The notes below the pieces were generated by a model. It saw only the letters and a list, made by a program, of their open reading frames with translations. It made no database searches and was not told where the DNA came from. From Effrenium voratum (lineage: Eukaryota; Sar; Dinophyceae; Suessiales; Symbiodiniaceae), in the NCBI GenBank assembly GCA_963377175.1, contig CAUJNA010002813.1:225001-289000 (forward strand): DNA of 64,000 nucleotides, read 5' to 3'. Positions 1 to 11,500 of the stretch are shown in pieces (positions within the stretch are counted from its first letter, which is position 1; each line of letters starts with the position of its first letter). Both the position numbers and the translations under genes were made by a program.

Positions 1-106
1 GGCTCGGATGACGTGGCTGCCACCCGAGGAGGGTATAGAGCCGCTCCAGCCCTCCATGGACTTCGTTTGCAGCCCAGAGCCGCTCAGACGGCCTCAACAG
101 CGTTAT

Positions 107-110
107 TGTT

Positions 111-178
<68 letters not shown>
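107..178 (+). repeat. (GTC)n trinucleotide array
   Basis: About 23 uninterrupted copies. Frames through it encode only poly-Ser, poly-Arg or poly-Asp and are not genes. Confidence 0.97.
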
Positions 179-289
179 GTTGGCCCCGACCACCTGTGAA
201 CGCTCGAAACGAGCACATCCTCACATGCATTGTGTACACATCGCCTATGAAGGAACAGGTCAAGCGCACGTGCAAAACGAGCACATCCG

Positions 290-395
290 GACACGCGTAT
301 TTCGTGTGGCAGGCGTGGCACTTACACATCGCCTATGAAAAAGATGCATTTCGTGTGGCAGGCGTGGCACTTCTTACACATCGCATATGAACAAG
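290..395 (+). repeat. Two-copy repeat, about 50 bases
   Basis: TTTCGTGTGGCAGGCGTGGC followed by ACTT and ACACATCGC(C/A)TATGAA occurs twice in tandem. A partial earlier copy (ACACATCGCCTATGAA) lies at 236. Confidence 0.85.
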
Positions 396-404
396 GACTG
401 CGCT

Positions 405-1000
405 GGCGCTCAAGTCACCCACTCACCAGCGCATCCATGCCCGCAGATAGTAAGAACCCGCGTTCAAGTGCACCCTGCTCACCAGAGCATCCATACACGC
501 AGAGGTGCGCCCGCTCCCCAGTGCATCCCTGCCCGCAAATGGTAGGCACCCCCGCCCAAGTGCACCCGCCCACCCGCTCACCACCATGCTCGTAGATGGC
601 AACAAGCCACGCTCAAGAGCGCCCGCTCACCAGTGCATCCAGGCAGGTGAGCGGTGCACATGAGCGTGGGCTCTTACCATTTGCGCGGGCGTGGGTACAT
701 TTGCGAGCGGGTGCGCTTGAGCATGGGTTCTTACCATCTGCAGGCACGGGCGCACTGGTGAGCGGGCGCACTTGAGCGTGGGTTCTTACTGTGCGCCCAT
801 GCCTGCAGATCACCAGTGCATCCGTGCTGGCAGATGGCAAGAACCCGCGCCACATCAAGTACGCCGGCTCACAAGTGCGTCCGTCCCGCAGATGGTAAGA
901 ACCCAATCTCGACCGCGCTCGCTCACCAGCGCGTCCGTGCCCGCAGATTGTAAGAACCCATGCTCAAGTTCACCCGCTCACCAGCGCATTCATTTCCGCA
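405..1000 (+). repeat. About 55-base minisatellite with an inverted central block
   Basis: Diverged units carry CTCACCAGCGCATCC, CCCGCAGAT and GTAAGAACCC. From about 640 to 790 the same unit is in reverse complement (GGGTTCTTACCATCTGCAG), then it returns to forward. No coding signal. Confidence 0.85.
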
Positions 1001-1002
1001 GT

Positions 1003-1074
1003 GGGTTGGTTGGTTGGTTGGTTGGTTGGTTGGTTGGCTGGCTGGCTGGCTGGTTGGTTGGTTGGTTGGTTGGT
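1003..1074 (+). repeat. (GGTT)/(GGCT) tetranucleotide array
   Basis: GGTT units with a block of GGCT in the middle, 230 bases before the first phosphatase exon. Confidence 0.95.
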
Positions 1075-1303
1075 GCCCTGCTGGACAAGTGGGTGAACAT
1101 ACTGCAATTTGTGGCGGGTTTATCCCCTCCTCGCTAAATGCACAGTAATTTGCAGCACGTCGCTAAATGCATACGCGCAGCAGTGCGCACGCCTGCCAAG
1201 TGGCAAGCATACTCGCTCAAGCCACACAGTCTGCACGCACGCCTGCGAGCTGTTGTGTGCAAGGAGGCGGGGAGGGGCCCTATCTCTTGTTCACGCCTGT
1301 GAG

Positions 1304-1394
1304 GAAAGTTCGGTACGTGTTTTTGGGGGACTATGTGGATCGCGGCGAGCGCAGCATCGAGACTGCAATGCTAGTTCTCAGCTACAAGGCCCGT
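1304..1394 (+). CDS. Phosphatase exon: GDYVDRG motif
   Basis: Encodes KVRYVFLGDYVDRGERSIET and on to SYKAR. The second PPP metal motif aligns closely with PP1 (YLFLGDYVDRG...). The acceptor is GAG|G. Only a GA donor (gagaac at 1395) keeps phase with the next exon; the nearby GT at 1393 would break the frame. Confidence 0.85.
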
Positions 1395-2187
1395 GAGAAC
1401 TGAGCTCGGCCCAGTTGCTGCACCAAGGGACACAGTTTTCAAGTTTTTGCTTCCGATGGTTTTATGCATCACCTTTGGGACGGCCAATCCCCAGAAACCC
1501 CGCTCCAGACCCAGCCCCCCAAGGCGCACCAAAGCAGGTGCTGCGCATGGTCTTGAAGTGTGAAGGCAATTAGTGCAATGGCCACCCCAACTGCCACACA
1601 CGGCAAGACTGCAGAAGCTCCCCGACCCTAAGACAAGGCAATGGCCCAAATGGCCCGCGCAAGCGGGCATTCACCCAGAAGATTCGGCGAAAGTGACTTC
1701 TGAGTGAACTATTCAGATTTGAGAATGCTAAGATGTACAAATGGCGGGGCAGCTCAATGTAAAATGAGTTTCATGTTGGTAGCGCAGTGTTTGAAGCGAA
1801 CGCATGGATAATGTTGCTGGCATGGCAGAACGGGCGCCACCATCATTTCGACAGGTTCTTTGCCCCGACGGCATTGTGCTGCTCCAGGGCAACCACGAGG
1901 ACAGCCAGCCGGCCCAAGCAGTAATTACTCTTGTTTATGTCTGGATTTCTTTGTCTTCACACTCATGTGTTTCCTTCCTTGTCCTTGTGGTATGTTGTGC
2001 TGAGGTTCCGTGGCTATTCATTAACTAAGATCTTGTTGTGGCGATGTCTTTGCGTTGTATTTGTTCTACTGCGCGTCTATTTCTGTGATTGATTGCTTGT
2101 TTGCTTGCCTGCCTGCCTGGTTGCCTGCTTGCCTGCCTGCCTGCTTGCCTGTTGCCTGCTTGCCTGCCTGCCTGCCTGCCTGCCTGC

Positions 2188-2243
<56 letters not shown>

Positions 2244-5200
2244 GGGTTTGTTTGTTTGTTTGTTTGTTTGTTTGTTTGTTTGTTTGTTTGTTTGTTTCTT
2301 TATTTGTTCGTTCGTTTAATTATTGTTAGGTTTGTTTAGCCGGTTTTTAAACGTGCCATAGTTTGATTCATAGCAGTGGCAGGGAAGGTTTCAAAAAACT
2401 GCGCGAAGATGCACAAGCATTTTTCCAAAGCAATCAACCATACATATAGTCATTCACTCATCCATCCATCCATCCATCCTTTCTTTCTTCCTTCCTTCCT
2501 TCCTTCCTACCTTCCTTCCTTCCGCTCTTCGTTCCGCTCTTCCATCCTTCCGCTCTTCCTTCCTTCCTTCCTACCTTCCTTCCTTCCGCTCTTCGTTCCG
2601 CTCTTCCATCCTTCCGCTCTTCCATCCTTCCGCTCTTCCATCCTTCCATCCTTCCATCCTTCCTGCCTTCCTTCCTTCCTTCCTTCTTTCCTTCCTTCCG
2701 CTCTTCCATCCTTCCATCCTTCCATCCTTCCATCCTTCCATCCTTCCATCCTTCCATCCTTCCATCCTTCCTTCCTTCCTTCCTTCCATCCTTCCATCCT
2801 TCCATCCTTCCATCCTTCCATCCTTCCATCCTTCCATCCATCCATCCGTGCATCCATCCGTCCGTCCGCGCGCCCATCTATCCATCCGTCCGTCCGTCCG
2901 TCCGTCCGTCCGTCCGTCCATCCATCCATCCATCCCCGTTCATTCATTATGTTCATCCATGCCGTCATTCATATCCATTCGGCCTTTGTCCCTTTATCCA
3001 TTTAGTTTTTGCTTGGGTTTATAGAGTTCGTTCATTGACGGGCTCCACTTTGTTCCATGCCATGCCAGCACAGTCCATGTCCATTCACATTGCGTCCATG
3101 CCATATCCATTTTGTTGGTTCGGGGCCCCAAGTTGTTTTTTTTCTCCTTGGTTTGGCGGGCTGAGTCGTGGAAGGGTCTCCGCTCTATTCGGTCGGTCGG
3201 TCGGTCGTTGGTGGGCGGGTGCTTTTTGGCTTTCGCAGCTTTTTGCGTGCTTTTGTGGCTTTTGTCGGTTGTTGAAGCCAGCACTAAACAATCCCTAACC
3301 ACCAAATATCATCCCTAAACAAGCCCTAAGCAATGACTATACAAAACAGTGAGCCAAACCTAAACCCACCCTAAATAAACACTATACCAATCCGAAACCC
3401 CGCCCGAACCAACCCTGCACCCAGCCTGAACCAACCCTGCACCCACCCTGAACCAGCTTTAAGCCACCTCAAAATAAGCCCTTAACAAAATCTAAGCAAA
3501 ACCCCAAACCAAACCTAACCATCGCTAAACCAGCCTAACCCTTCTCCAAATCCACCCTAAACCAGGCCCAACAACCCAAAACCAACCCTAACCCCCCACT
3601 AAACCCAGCCAAAACCACGACTAAATCCACCCTAAACCCACACCCATTTCAACCCTAAACAAACTCTACCCACTCCTATAACAACCATAAACCCACGCTA
3701 AACCAACCCCAAGTGCAACCTGAAACCAACCCCCAACTAACCCTAAACCCACCCTAAACCATCACTAAACCATCCCTGAGCCAACTCTAAACCCAAACCA
3801 ACGCGAAACCAGCCCTAAACCCACCCGTAAACCAGCAAAACAATCCCCAGAATCGACCTTAAACCCACCCGAAACCAACCCTAAACCAAGCCTAAACCAC
3901 CACCTAAGCGACTCAACCAGCCCTAAACCAACTCTCACCCAACTCTAAACCAACCTCACACCCACCCTAAGCCAGCCCCAAACTAATCCAGCCCCAAGCC
4001 AACCCTAAACTAGGCCTAAACCCAACCCCAACCAACCCTAAACCCACCTCAAACCCACCTGAACCCGGCCCGAACTAAACCAGTACCAACCCTAAAGCCT
4101 GGCCAACCAATATTGCACCCAAAGAAACCCAAAGAAACCCAAGCCCCGCTCAAACCCACCCTAAACAATGGCTTCGAAAAAGTGAACGCTCTGCAGACTT
4201 TGGTGCGCTTTGGAAACAAGGTTCTTCGACAAGGCGAACCCTTCGCGGAGTTTGTAGCTTGTTGCAACCAAGCTTCTTCGAAAGGTGAACCCTCTGCGCC
4301 ATTTCTGGGTCGGGACCGCCCCGCCGAACCTAGGAAAAAAAAGCCGCGCGGAACCTAGGAAAAAAAACAAGCCCTTCCGCTCTTCATTCATTCATTCATT
4401 CGTTTGTGTGTTCGTTCATTCATTCAATTTATTTCATTCATTCATCCATCCATCCATTCATTCATTCAGTCAGTCAGTCAGTCAGTCAGTCAGTCAGTCA
4501 GTCATTCATTCATTTCTTTCTTTGTTTCATTCATTCATTCATTCATTCATTCAGTCAGTCAGTCAGTCAGTCAGTCATTCATTCATTTCTTTCTTTGTTT
4601 CATTCATTCATTCATTCATTCATTCATTCATTCATTCATTCATTCATTCATTCATTCATTCATTCATTCATTCATTCATTCATTCATTCATTCATTCATT
4701 CATTCATTCATTCATTCATTCATTCATTCATTCATTCATTCATTCATTCATTCATTCCATGCCATTCCATTCCATTCCCGTCCAGTCCATTCCAGTCCAG
4801 TCCAGTCCATTCCATTTGTTCCATTCGTTTCGTTCGTTCGTTCTGCGGGTTGTCCGGTTCCGTATTTCGTTTGCCGTTGGCATTTCGCTTTTGGCCAAAC
4901 ATAGGCTTGGTTACGGTTGTTCTAGCATAGCCCGAAGGAGCAGATGTCCTTTGGAGAGGCTTGGGCTAATCGCTCAGGACGCAGGCGCCCTTTGAGCGCT
5001 GACAATTTGTTTGCCACGGTGAGTGCAGGATGCCCTCATGAACGAGAACTATGGCTTCCAGGATGAAGTCAGAATGAAGTTTGATGGAGACACAGGAGTG
5101 TGGACGAAGCCCCTCAGCTCACTCTGAATCGTAAACCTCAGCCAGGTCAGCCCATGTAGTACTTCTGAATACATGTGCCTGACACTTTCACTGCGGGCCT

Positions 5201-5530
5201 TGGGTTGCCGGTCGCGTGCACAGGTCGCGGCATTCAAATGCAGAGTGTGTGCAGAGAGAAAAAGAACGGCCAACCAGCCAGCCAACCAGCCTACCGGCCG
5301 ACCAGGCAACCAACCAGCCGACCAACCACCCAACCCAACCCAACTTAGCCCAACTTAGTCCAACCTACCCAACTCAATCCAACCCAGCCCAACCCAACCC
5401 AGCCCAACCCACCAACCACCCAACCCACCAACCACCCAACCCACCAACCACCCAACCCACCAACCACCCAACCACCCAACCCACCAACCACCCAACCCAC
5501 AACCAACCCACAACCAACCAAACCAACCAA

Positions 5531-5589
<59 letters not shown>

Positions 5590-8500
5590 ACCAACCAGCC
5601 AAGCAGCCAAGCGCCAGCCAGCTAACCAGTCAACCAGTCAACCAGCCAACCCAAGCAGCCAACCAGCCAACCAGCCAACTAGCCCACCAGCCCACCAGCC
5701 AACCAGCCAGCCAACCAACCAGCCAACCAACCAACAAACAAACTCCACCAACCCCAACAATCCCACCAACCAGATCACCGACAGCACCAGCCCCAACCAG
5801 CCCAACTTACCAACCCAACCAACCCAACTTTCCAAACTAACCAACCCAACTTACCAACCCAACCAACCCAACCAAACCAAACCAATCAACCAAGAAGCCA
5901 ACCAACCTACAACAACCACCTACAACAACCACCAACGACAAGCAACAAACAACGAACAAACCAACAGCCAACAACAAAGGCCAACAACAGCGACAGCAAT
6001 GGCTTACCGAGGTTTAACGCGGCCTTCGGGATGCTGCCCTATTTGGCAGTGAAGCAAGGACACTTCATTGCGATGCACGGGGGGCTCAGCGAGGAGTTTG
6101 TGCATCTGTGCAGCCACAGCCACTTGGAGCCGTCTGGGGCTGGCCTCTGGTGTGACGGAGGGGTGGGGGGCCACACCCTAGGCTTTTTGGAAGCCCCACC
6201 AGCCTGCCGTTGGAGTTGGTTGCTGGCTTTCCAGCTAAGCTGCGCTGAGTTGTGGCTTCATTTTGTTCGGCGGTTTTAGTGAATCTTGAACCAGGCTTGT
6301 CCCGCGTCCCGCCTTCAGACAGAAGACTCCGTCACCAGAAGCTACTAACAACCCTCATCCCAGTGAGTCTGTTCCTTGCCGCCTGAGGCGGCAGTCAAGG
6401 AATTGTTGTCGGCATGTGCGTTTTCGCATGCCCCCAGCAAGTACCTCCAACTGTCAGCCCGGCCGCTGTTGCCGGGTTCCGACTTCCTCACAGACCGCCC
6501 GGATTCTGATGGAAGCTAAGGCCAAACAGGCACCCCGGAGACGCAGCACGTCGACTTCAACAGCTGCCTTGGGCTGCCATCAAAGCGGCACGCTGTAGTG
6601 GCAGAGGAGAGCAGACAAGAGCTCATAGTTAGTTCGGCGCTGCTGCGCAGGATCCTGAAGGAATTTGAACCTTCCCATCGATTTGGCTCGAAAGGAGGAA
6701 TCATAAGAGGGAAGGGGTTCGGTCTGCTTCCTTGTGGGACCCTTCCAACCGGGCTTAAGAGCCTGCCCTTTTTTGCTTAACTGGACCATTAATTGTGTGG
6801 CCCGGAAGCCTGGAAGTGGCTGTTGACCCTTGGAGGCATGCTGAACTTGTCGCCCAAGACACGGCATGGTTGGGATGTTTTACGTTTGCTTTGGTCAACT
6901 GAGCCAAGGCTCATCCAATTCTCCATTGCCCCCAACACAGCACCACCCAAACACTCCAACTTTAGCCATGTTAATCTTAGGCAGGTGTGTTCTTGAGGGG
7001 GGGATTCACTCATGCGCGTGGGCAATTCTATGATACAATCCCTATGGCTAAAGTAGTCAGTTCTTCGATTCTCCAATTTACGGCACAGGAGATCACCTGG
7101 TCGGACCCCCGACGGGAGCTCACACGCTTCGGGCCTTCTCAACGGGGTGAGGGAGTGGAGTCCTTCGGCCCGGGCCCCCAGCCCAGCATGCCCAACGGGC
7201 TGCGGTTTCCTGAGCAGATGTTGAGCCCAAGATGCAAACGCCTCTTTCAGAGCGGGCCACATTGAATTGATTCAAAAGGGCCCCCCTATCAAAAAATGCT
7301 CGTTGCTGGGAACTTGAAACTTCGTCAGACTTCGAGGCGCTTGCTCCGTTTTGCGAATCTTGTTCTGGGAAGGCTTCTCTTTATTTGAAGCAAAGCACAC
7401 CAAGCGGATAACATCCGACAAAAACCGGGCTTGCGTGAGGCCCGCTGGCGGCCCGCGAGTTCCTCCAAGGCGGGGGGGGTTTTGTTGGCAGGCGTCGTTT
7501 TTTTCTTCTTCTCCTTTCCGGGCCGAGGGGGGGAGAGGGGAAACTAGACAACTGTCCAGTGGCCTTTTTGCTAACTGGCCACTGGAGGTGTGGTAGGCAG
7601 ACAGTGCAAGAAAGGGAGAGGCTTTCAGCACGAAGCCAGCAAATCAGAGGAAAAGTGCTCGAGGTTGAGCAAAAAACGAGCGGCCGAGCGGCGCGGCCCC
7701 AGTGGTGAGCTTGTCATGTGCAAGAACGAAGGCCGGAAACAGTTTGGCCCCATCTCTCAGTCCAAGTGGCGTCCCCGTGATTCCCTGCGATCTGCATGTG
7801 TGGGTTTTGGCGCGCGGGCACTGAACCAACTCTAGATGTTGCTTGCTGGTATTGATGCGACATGTTTGCGAGGCGAAGCTTACAGGTTTTAGACTGGAAG
7901 GGCTTGTTCGCACGGGCAAGTGCGAGTGGAGCTAGTGGCCATGAGAGATGTCCTCCGATTCGTCCTGTTCTAAAACACGACCCGCATCCAGTTGCCACGG
8001 TAGGTGATCAGGATATCTTTCGGAAACCAGACCCGCGGTACAGGTGCGTAGCTCAGTGCCCCTCACGTCGATTCTGTGCTGCATACGGGCTTGCCTGTTG
8101 CGCGTGGATGGCCTCTCTAAGTTGACTCGCTGTCTAAGTTGCTTCGAAGTGCCAGACATTTGGCCGCATCCCGCTGCAAGATTTCCGTAAGGGTCTGAAG
8201 AACATAGCCCCATCCCAACCTTTTCAGAGGTGCGTTGTGATGGGAGAAACACGGGCAGCCTTATGCATTAGACCGTCAGACCGGTCGAATCCTTCTCAAG
8301 GCCGACTCGCTCCAAATGGACATGCCACCAAAAAAACCTACACAAGGATGCCTTTTTTGTACAAGGAGGGGTATTTATTTTATATTTGTTGCGTATTGTT
8401 CTTTTCTTTCGCTTTTGGCTTCTTGGCTTTTCGGCTTCTTGGCTTCTTGGCTTTTCGGCTTCTTGGCTTCTTGCTTTTTGGCTTCTTGGCTTCTTGCTTT

Positions 8501-11500
8501 TTGGCTTCTTGGTTTTTTTTTGCTTCTTGTTGGTTTACGCGGCTTTTGGTGGGTGTTTGGCTTTGGCTTTTCGCATCCTCTGCATTCCCAGTTCCTCTTC
8601 GACAGGTGGCGTTTTGGCTTTTGCGGCTTTGCGCTGGTTTATGTGGCTTTTGGAAGCTTTGGCTTTTCGCATCCTCTGCTTTCCCAGTTCCTCTCCGCGC
8701 TTTTTGGCTTTTGCATTGGTTTTTGGATTTGGCTTCCCGCATCATCAGCATTACCAGTTCCTCCCTATTTGAATCATTACTTCTTCGAACATCATGGGGG
8801 GGGACATTCGGGGGATGTTGAAAACGATGCTGGGGATGTTGACGGGCTAGTGTAAAATGCGCAAATTTCGCGAGAAAATGCTGTAAAATACAACAGTTTA
8901 CTGGCCCGGACCCAAAAAACTAAAAAAAATCTGAAAAATCCTAAATAATCCGCACCCTCTACAAACCCTGGAAGGTCCCTTTGGCTCATTCATCGCCATT
9001 GGGGTATGTCCGTTTGGGGTACCTTCAAATCCTGCCAGAGCATCAGCTGAAGTACCTCTTCCGCGGCCACGAGCAGAAGAATCAGGGCTTCGAGGTTCGG
9101 ATCGACAGCTTCGCTGGAGTGGGGTTTGCCTTGTCCAGTTGCTCCCCGAAACACTTCCAGTGCTCTCAATTGAAGCTAGAGTAGGTGGAGAGGCAAAGGA
9201 GGTTTGCTCTATAAGCAATGTTTTTGTTTTCTGGGGGCTCCATGTTAAGAATCGTTACTTGTTTTACAAAGGCTGGTTGGTTGGGTTGGGTTGGGTTGGG
9301 TTGGGTTGGGTTGGGTTGGGTTGGGTTGGGTTGGGTTGGGTTGGGTTGGGTTGGGTTGGTTGGTTGGTTGGTTGGACCGGGTCAGCTGCAACCCTGAACT
9401 GCCACCAAATCCGATCCAATTGGTAGCCCTAAAGGCCCAAGTATGGGATGCGGCCAACCAAGCCTCTAGGTTACAACGCCCAGCCTGGCTCTAGCCAGGT
9501 GATGCTGGGGATGTAGTCAGTCCTAGGCAGCCCGGCGCTAAGAACCCTAGGAAAAAGTAGCAGCGCCGGCTGTAGCAGGCAACCAGGGAAAGCCATCCAT
9601 AGCTAAAGCGGCGACGCGAATGACTGCATGGCAGTCCCACTTGAGATTCCCATGTTATCCGAGAAGGCGGCCCAGGAAGTTTATACGGTTCCTCAAATGG
9701 GCACTGGCAAATCGGATTGGATTCATAGGATGTGTGCCGCAGAGGGGTGAAGGATAGCCTCTTAAATGGAACGCCCCCCGGAAATCAACCAGAGGCCGCG
9801 CTGATTATGGCACTTCTGTGGCAAAGCAGGCTTACCCTCGATTCAGATTCGCGAACCATACTGGGATCATATTTTGACTGTTTTTTTCTTGGGGTCATCA
9901 CAGTCAGCTAGGAGTGTTCCCCTTTAACTTGTCACCTAGAGGGTGGCATGGAGAATGTAGGAAAGAAAGGGGACAGATCCACAAAGTCCCATGAAGAAGG
10001 TGCCGACAAATGGGGGATCGATTTCGGTTGGTGAATTGCACCCAGAAAAGTGGGCAGCTTATTCATGCTTTCTCCAGTGCCAGGACAATAATGTACATCA
10101 CAGGTTTCTATTTGGGGTGGCTATTTGTGCATTGTCCACATTCAGTCTGAGCGGTGGGCTGGCTTGAAGGCCGAAAGGGGTCCAACCGCAGCCTAAACAG
10201 GAAACAACCTAAAGAGTAAAACTACAAACAGGCCCACGTCAATGGGGTCAAGTTTGGGCAACAACCTTTTTCTGCGCTAGAAATGCGGCCTTCGCGAATT
10301 GCTTTTCATTGCAAAACCGGGCCCACCACTTGTTAGGGGTCCAGGAAAGGGCCACATCTTGGCCGAAAGATCCCAGGAGATGCATGTGGGCGACAACCGA
10401 TCGGTGGTCACCATCTTCTCGGCGGCGGACTACGTAGGTCCGCTGGTCGCCGAGCTGTTGTGGGTGGAGGGGGGTGGTGGTGTTGCACGGGAGGCCACAG
10501 GGAACCAAAGCATAGTTTAGCCAGTATGACGGGAGGCGCCCAACTGGAATATGACAGTGCTTGGCGCGTCTTGTTTTGCAATTCGGGACATGTGCCAACA
10601 GAGCATCTCAAACTTCATTGGCCAACCGAGTTCCATATGTCCCTTACTTCTGGGGGGTTTGAAGCATCACCCTTTGCATGGCCAGTTAAAAGTGAGATTC
10701 CTTTGGGTGCAATGCTTACTTGCCTTTTTGGGGAAAGGGCAAGAATTGATAATGCCTTATCGCAACAGGCGTGTGAACAAATGAGACGTTTTAGAAGACC
10801 TGGGCATTTTGAGGAGTGGGGGCAACCAGATCACCAACTAAATAGTGACCATCGCCTCTACCCCAACACATAGTGCTTCTAGTTGCTACCGTAGTAGTTG
10901 GCCATGTAATTGTAAGCGCTTCGCGTTGCCCGCCTCGGCCAGAATGCTTTTGGCTGGCTTTGACGTACAGCGTTTGGGTTTACATTTGCCTTGAAGTGTT
11001 GTGCTTGTCTGAGTCGGCGCCAAAAATGCGCGAGATAGAGGGTGGGTGCATGTTCGCGCGTTTCGAAAAGGATTGAAGGGCTAGATAAACGAGAGCCGTG
11101 GACTGGGGCCAAGCAAAGCATGAGGGAATGAGTGGAATTTGGCCGGTTTCCAGGCGGCAGTTTGGTGGAGGGGGTCTGACCGCTTCCCGGCTCTGGGGCC
11201 GAGGCGAATTGTACCTCTAGGTTTTACATCATGGTTCCCTTGTTAACGACGCTGCTGCACATGGCTTCATACGGCGGGTTTGCATTTGACGGCTTCCCTA
11301 GCTTAACCGCGAACCCAGCAACTCAGCAGCTGATCTCCACGTGTGGCCTAGGCCAATTTTGCGTGGAGCACAACCGCGGCTTGAAGCATGTGCCGTGGTT
11401 CCCCGCCAAGCGCGGCATGGGGAACATGGGCGGCGTGGCGGTATATCGCCCCGAACACCAGGTTTTGCAGATCGTCCTCCTCTCAGGCAGGGCTCGAACG

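Noticed and set aside
1..60. Possible phosphatase exon at the left edge (WLPPEEG or SDDVAATRG reading)
   Set aside because: Too short to decide. The expected GDIHG motif is absent and the frame cannot be linked to 1304.
84..329. Open frames through the GTC array (poly-Asp, poly-Arg, poly-Ser)
   Set aside because: Pure consequence of a trinucleotide repeat; no coding context.
405..1000. CRISPR-like regular repeats
   Set aside because: Units are diverged, change orientation and have no unique spacers. The arrays at 17945 and 33580 were rejected for the same reason; they are minisatellites.
2376..3005. Open frames through tetranucleotide arrays (SFLPSFLPS, SFIHSFIHS, PANQPANQ types)
   Set aside because: Tetranucleotide arrays without stop words stay open in all frames. 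They lie inside phosphatase introns. The same applies to 4285-4995, 5216-6052, 34644-35292, 36739-37296 and 63310-63936.
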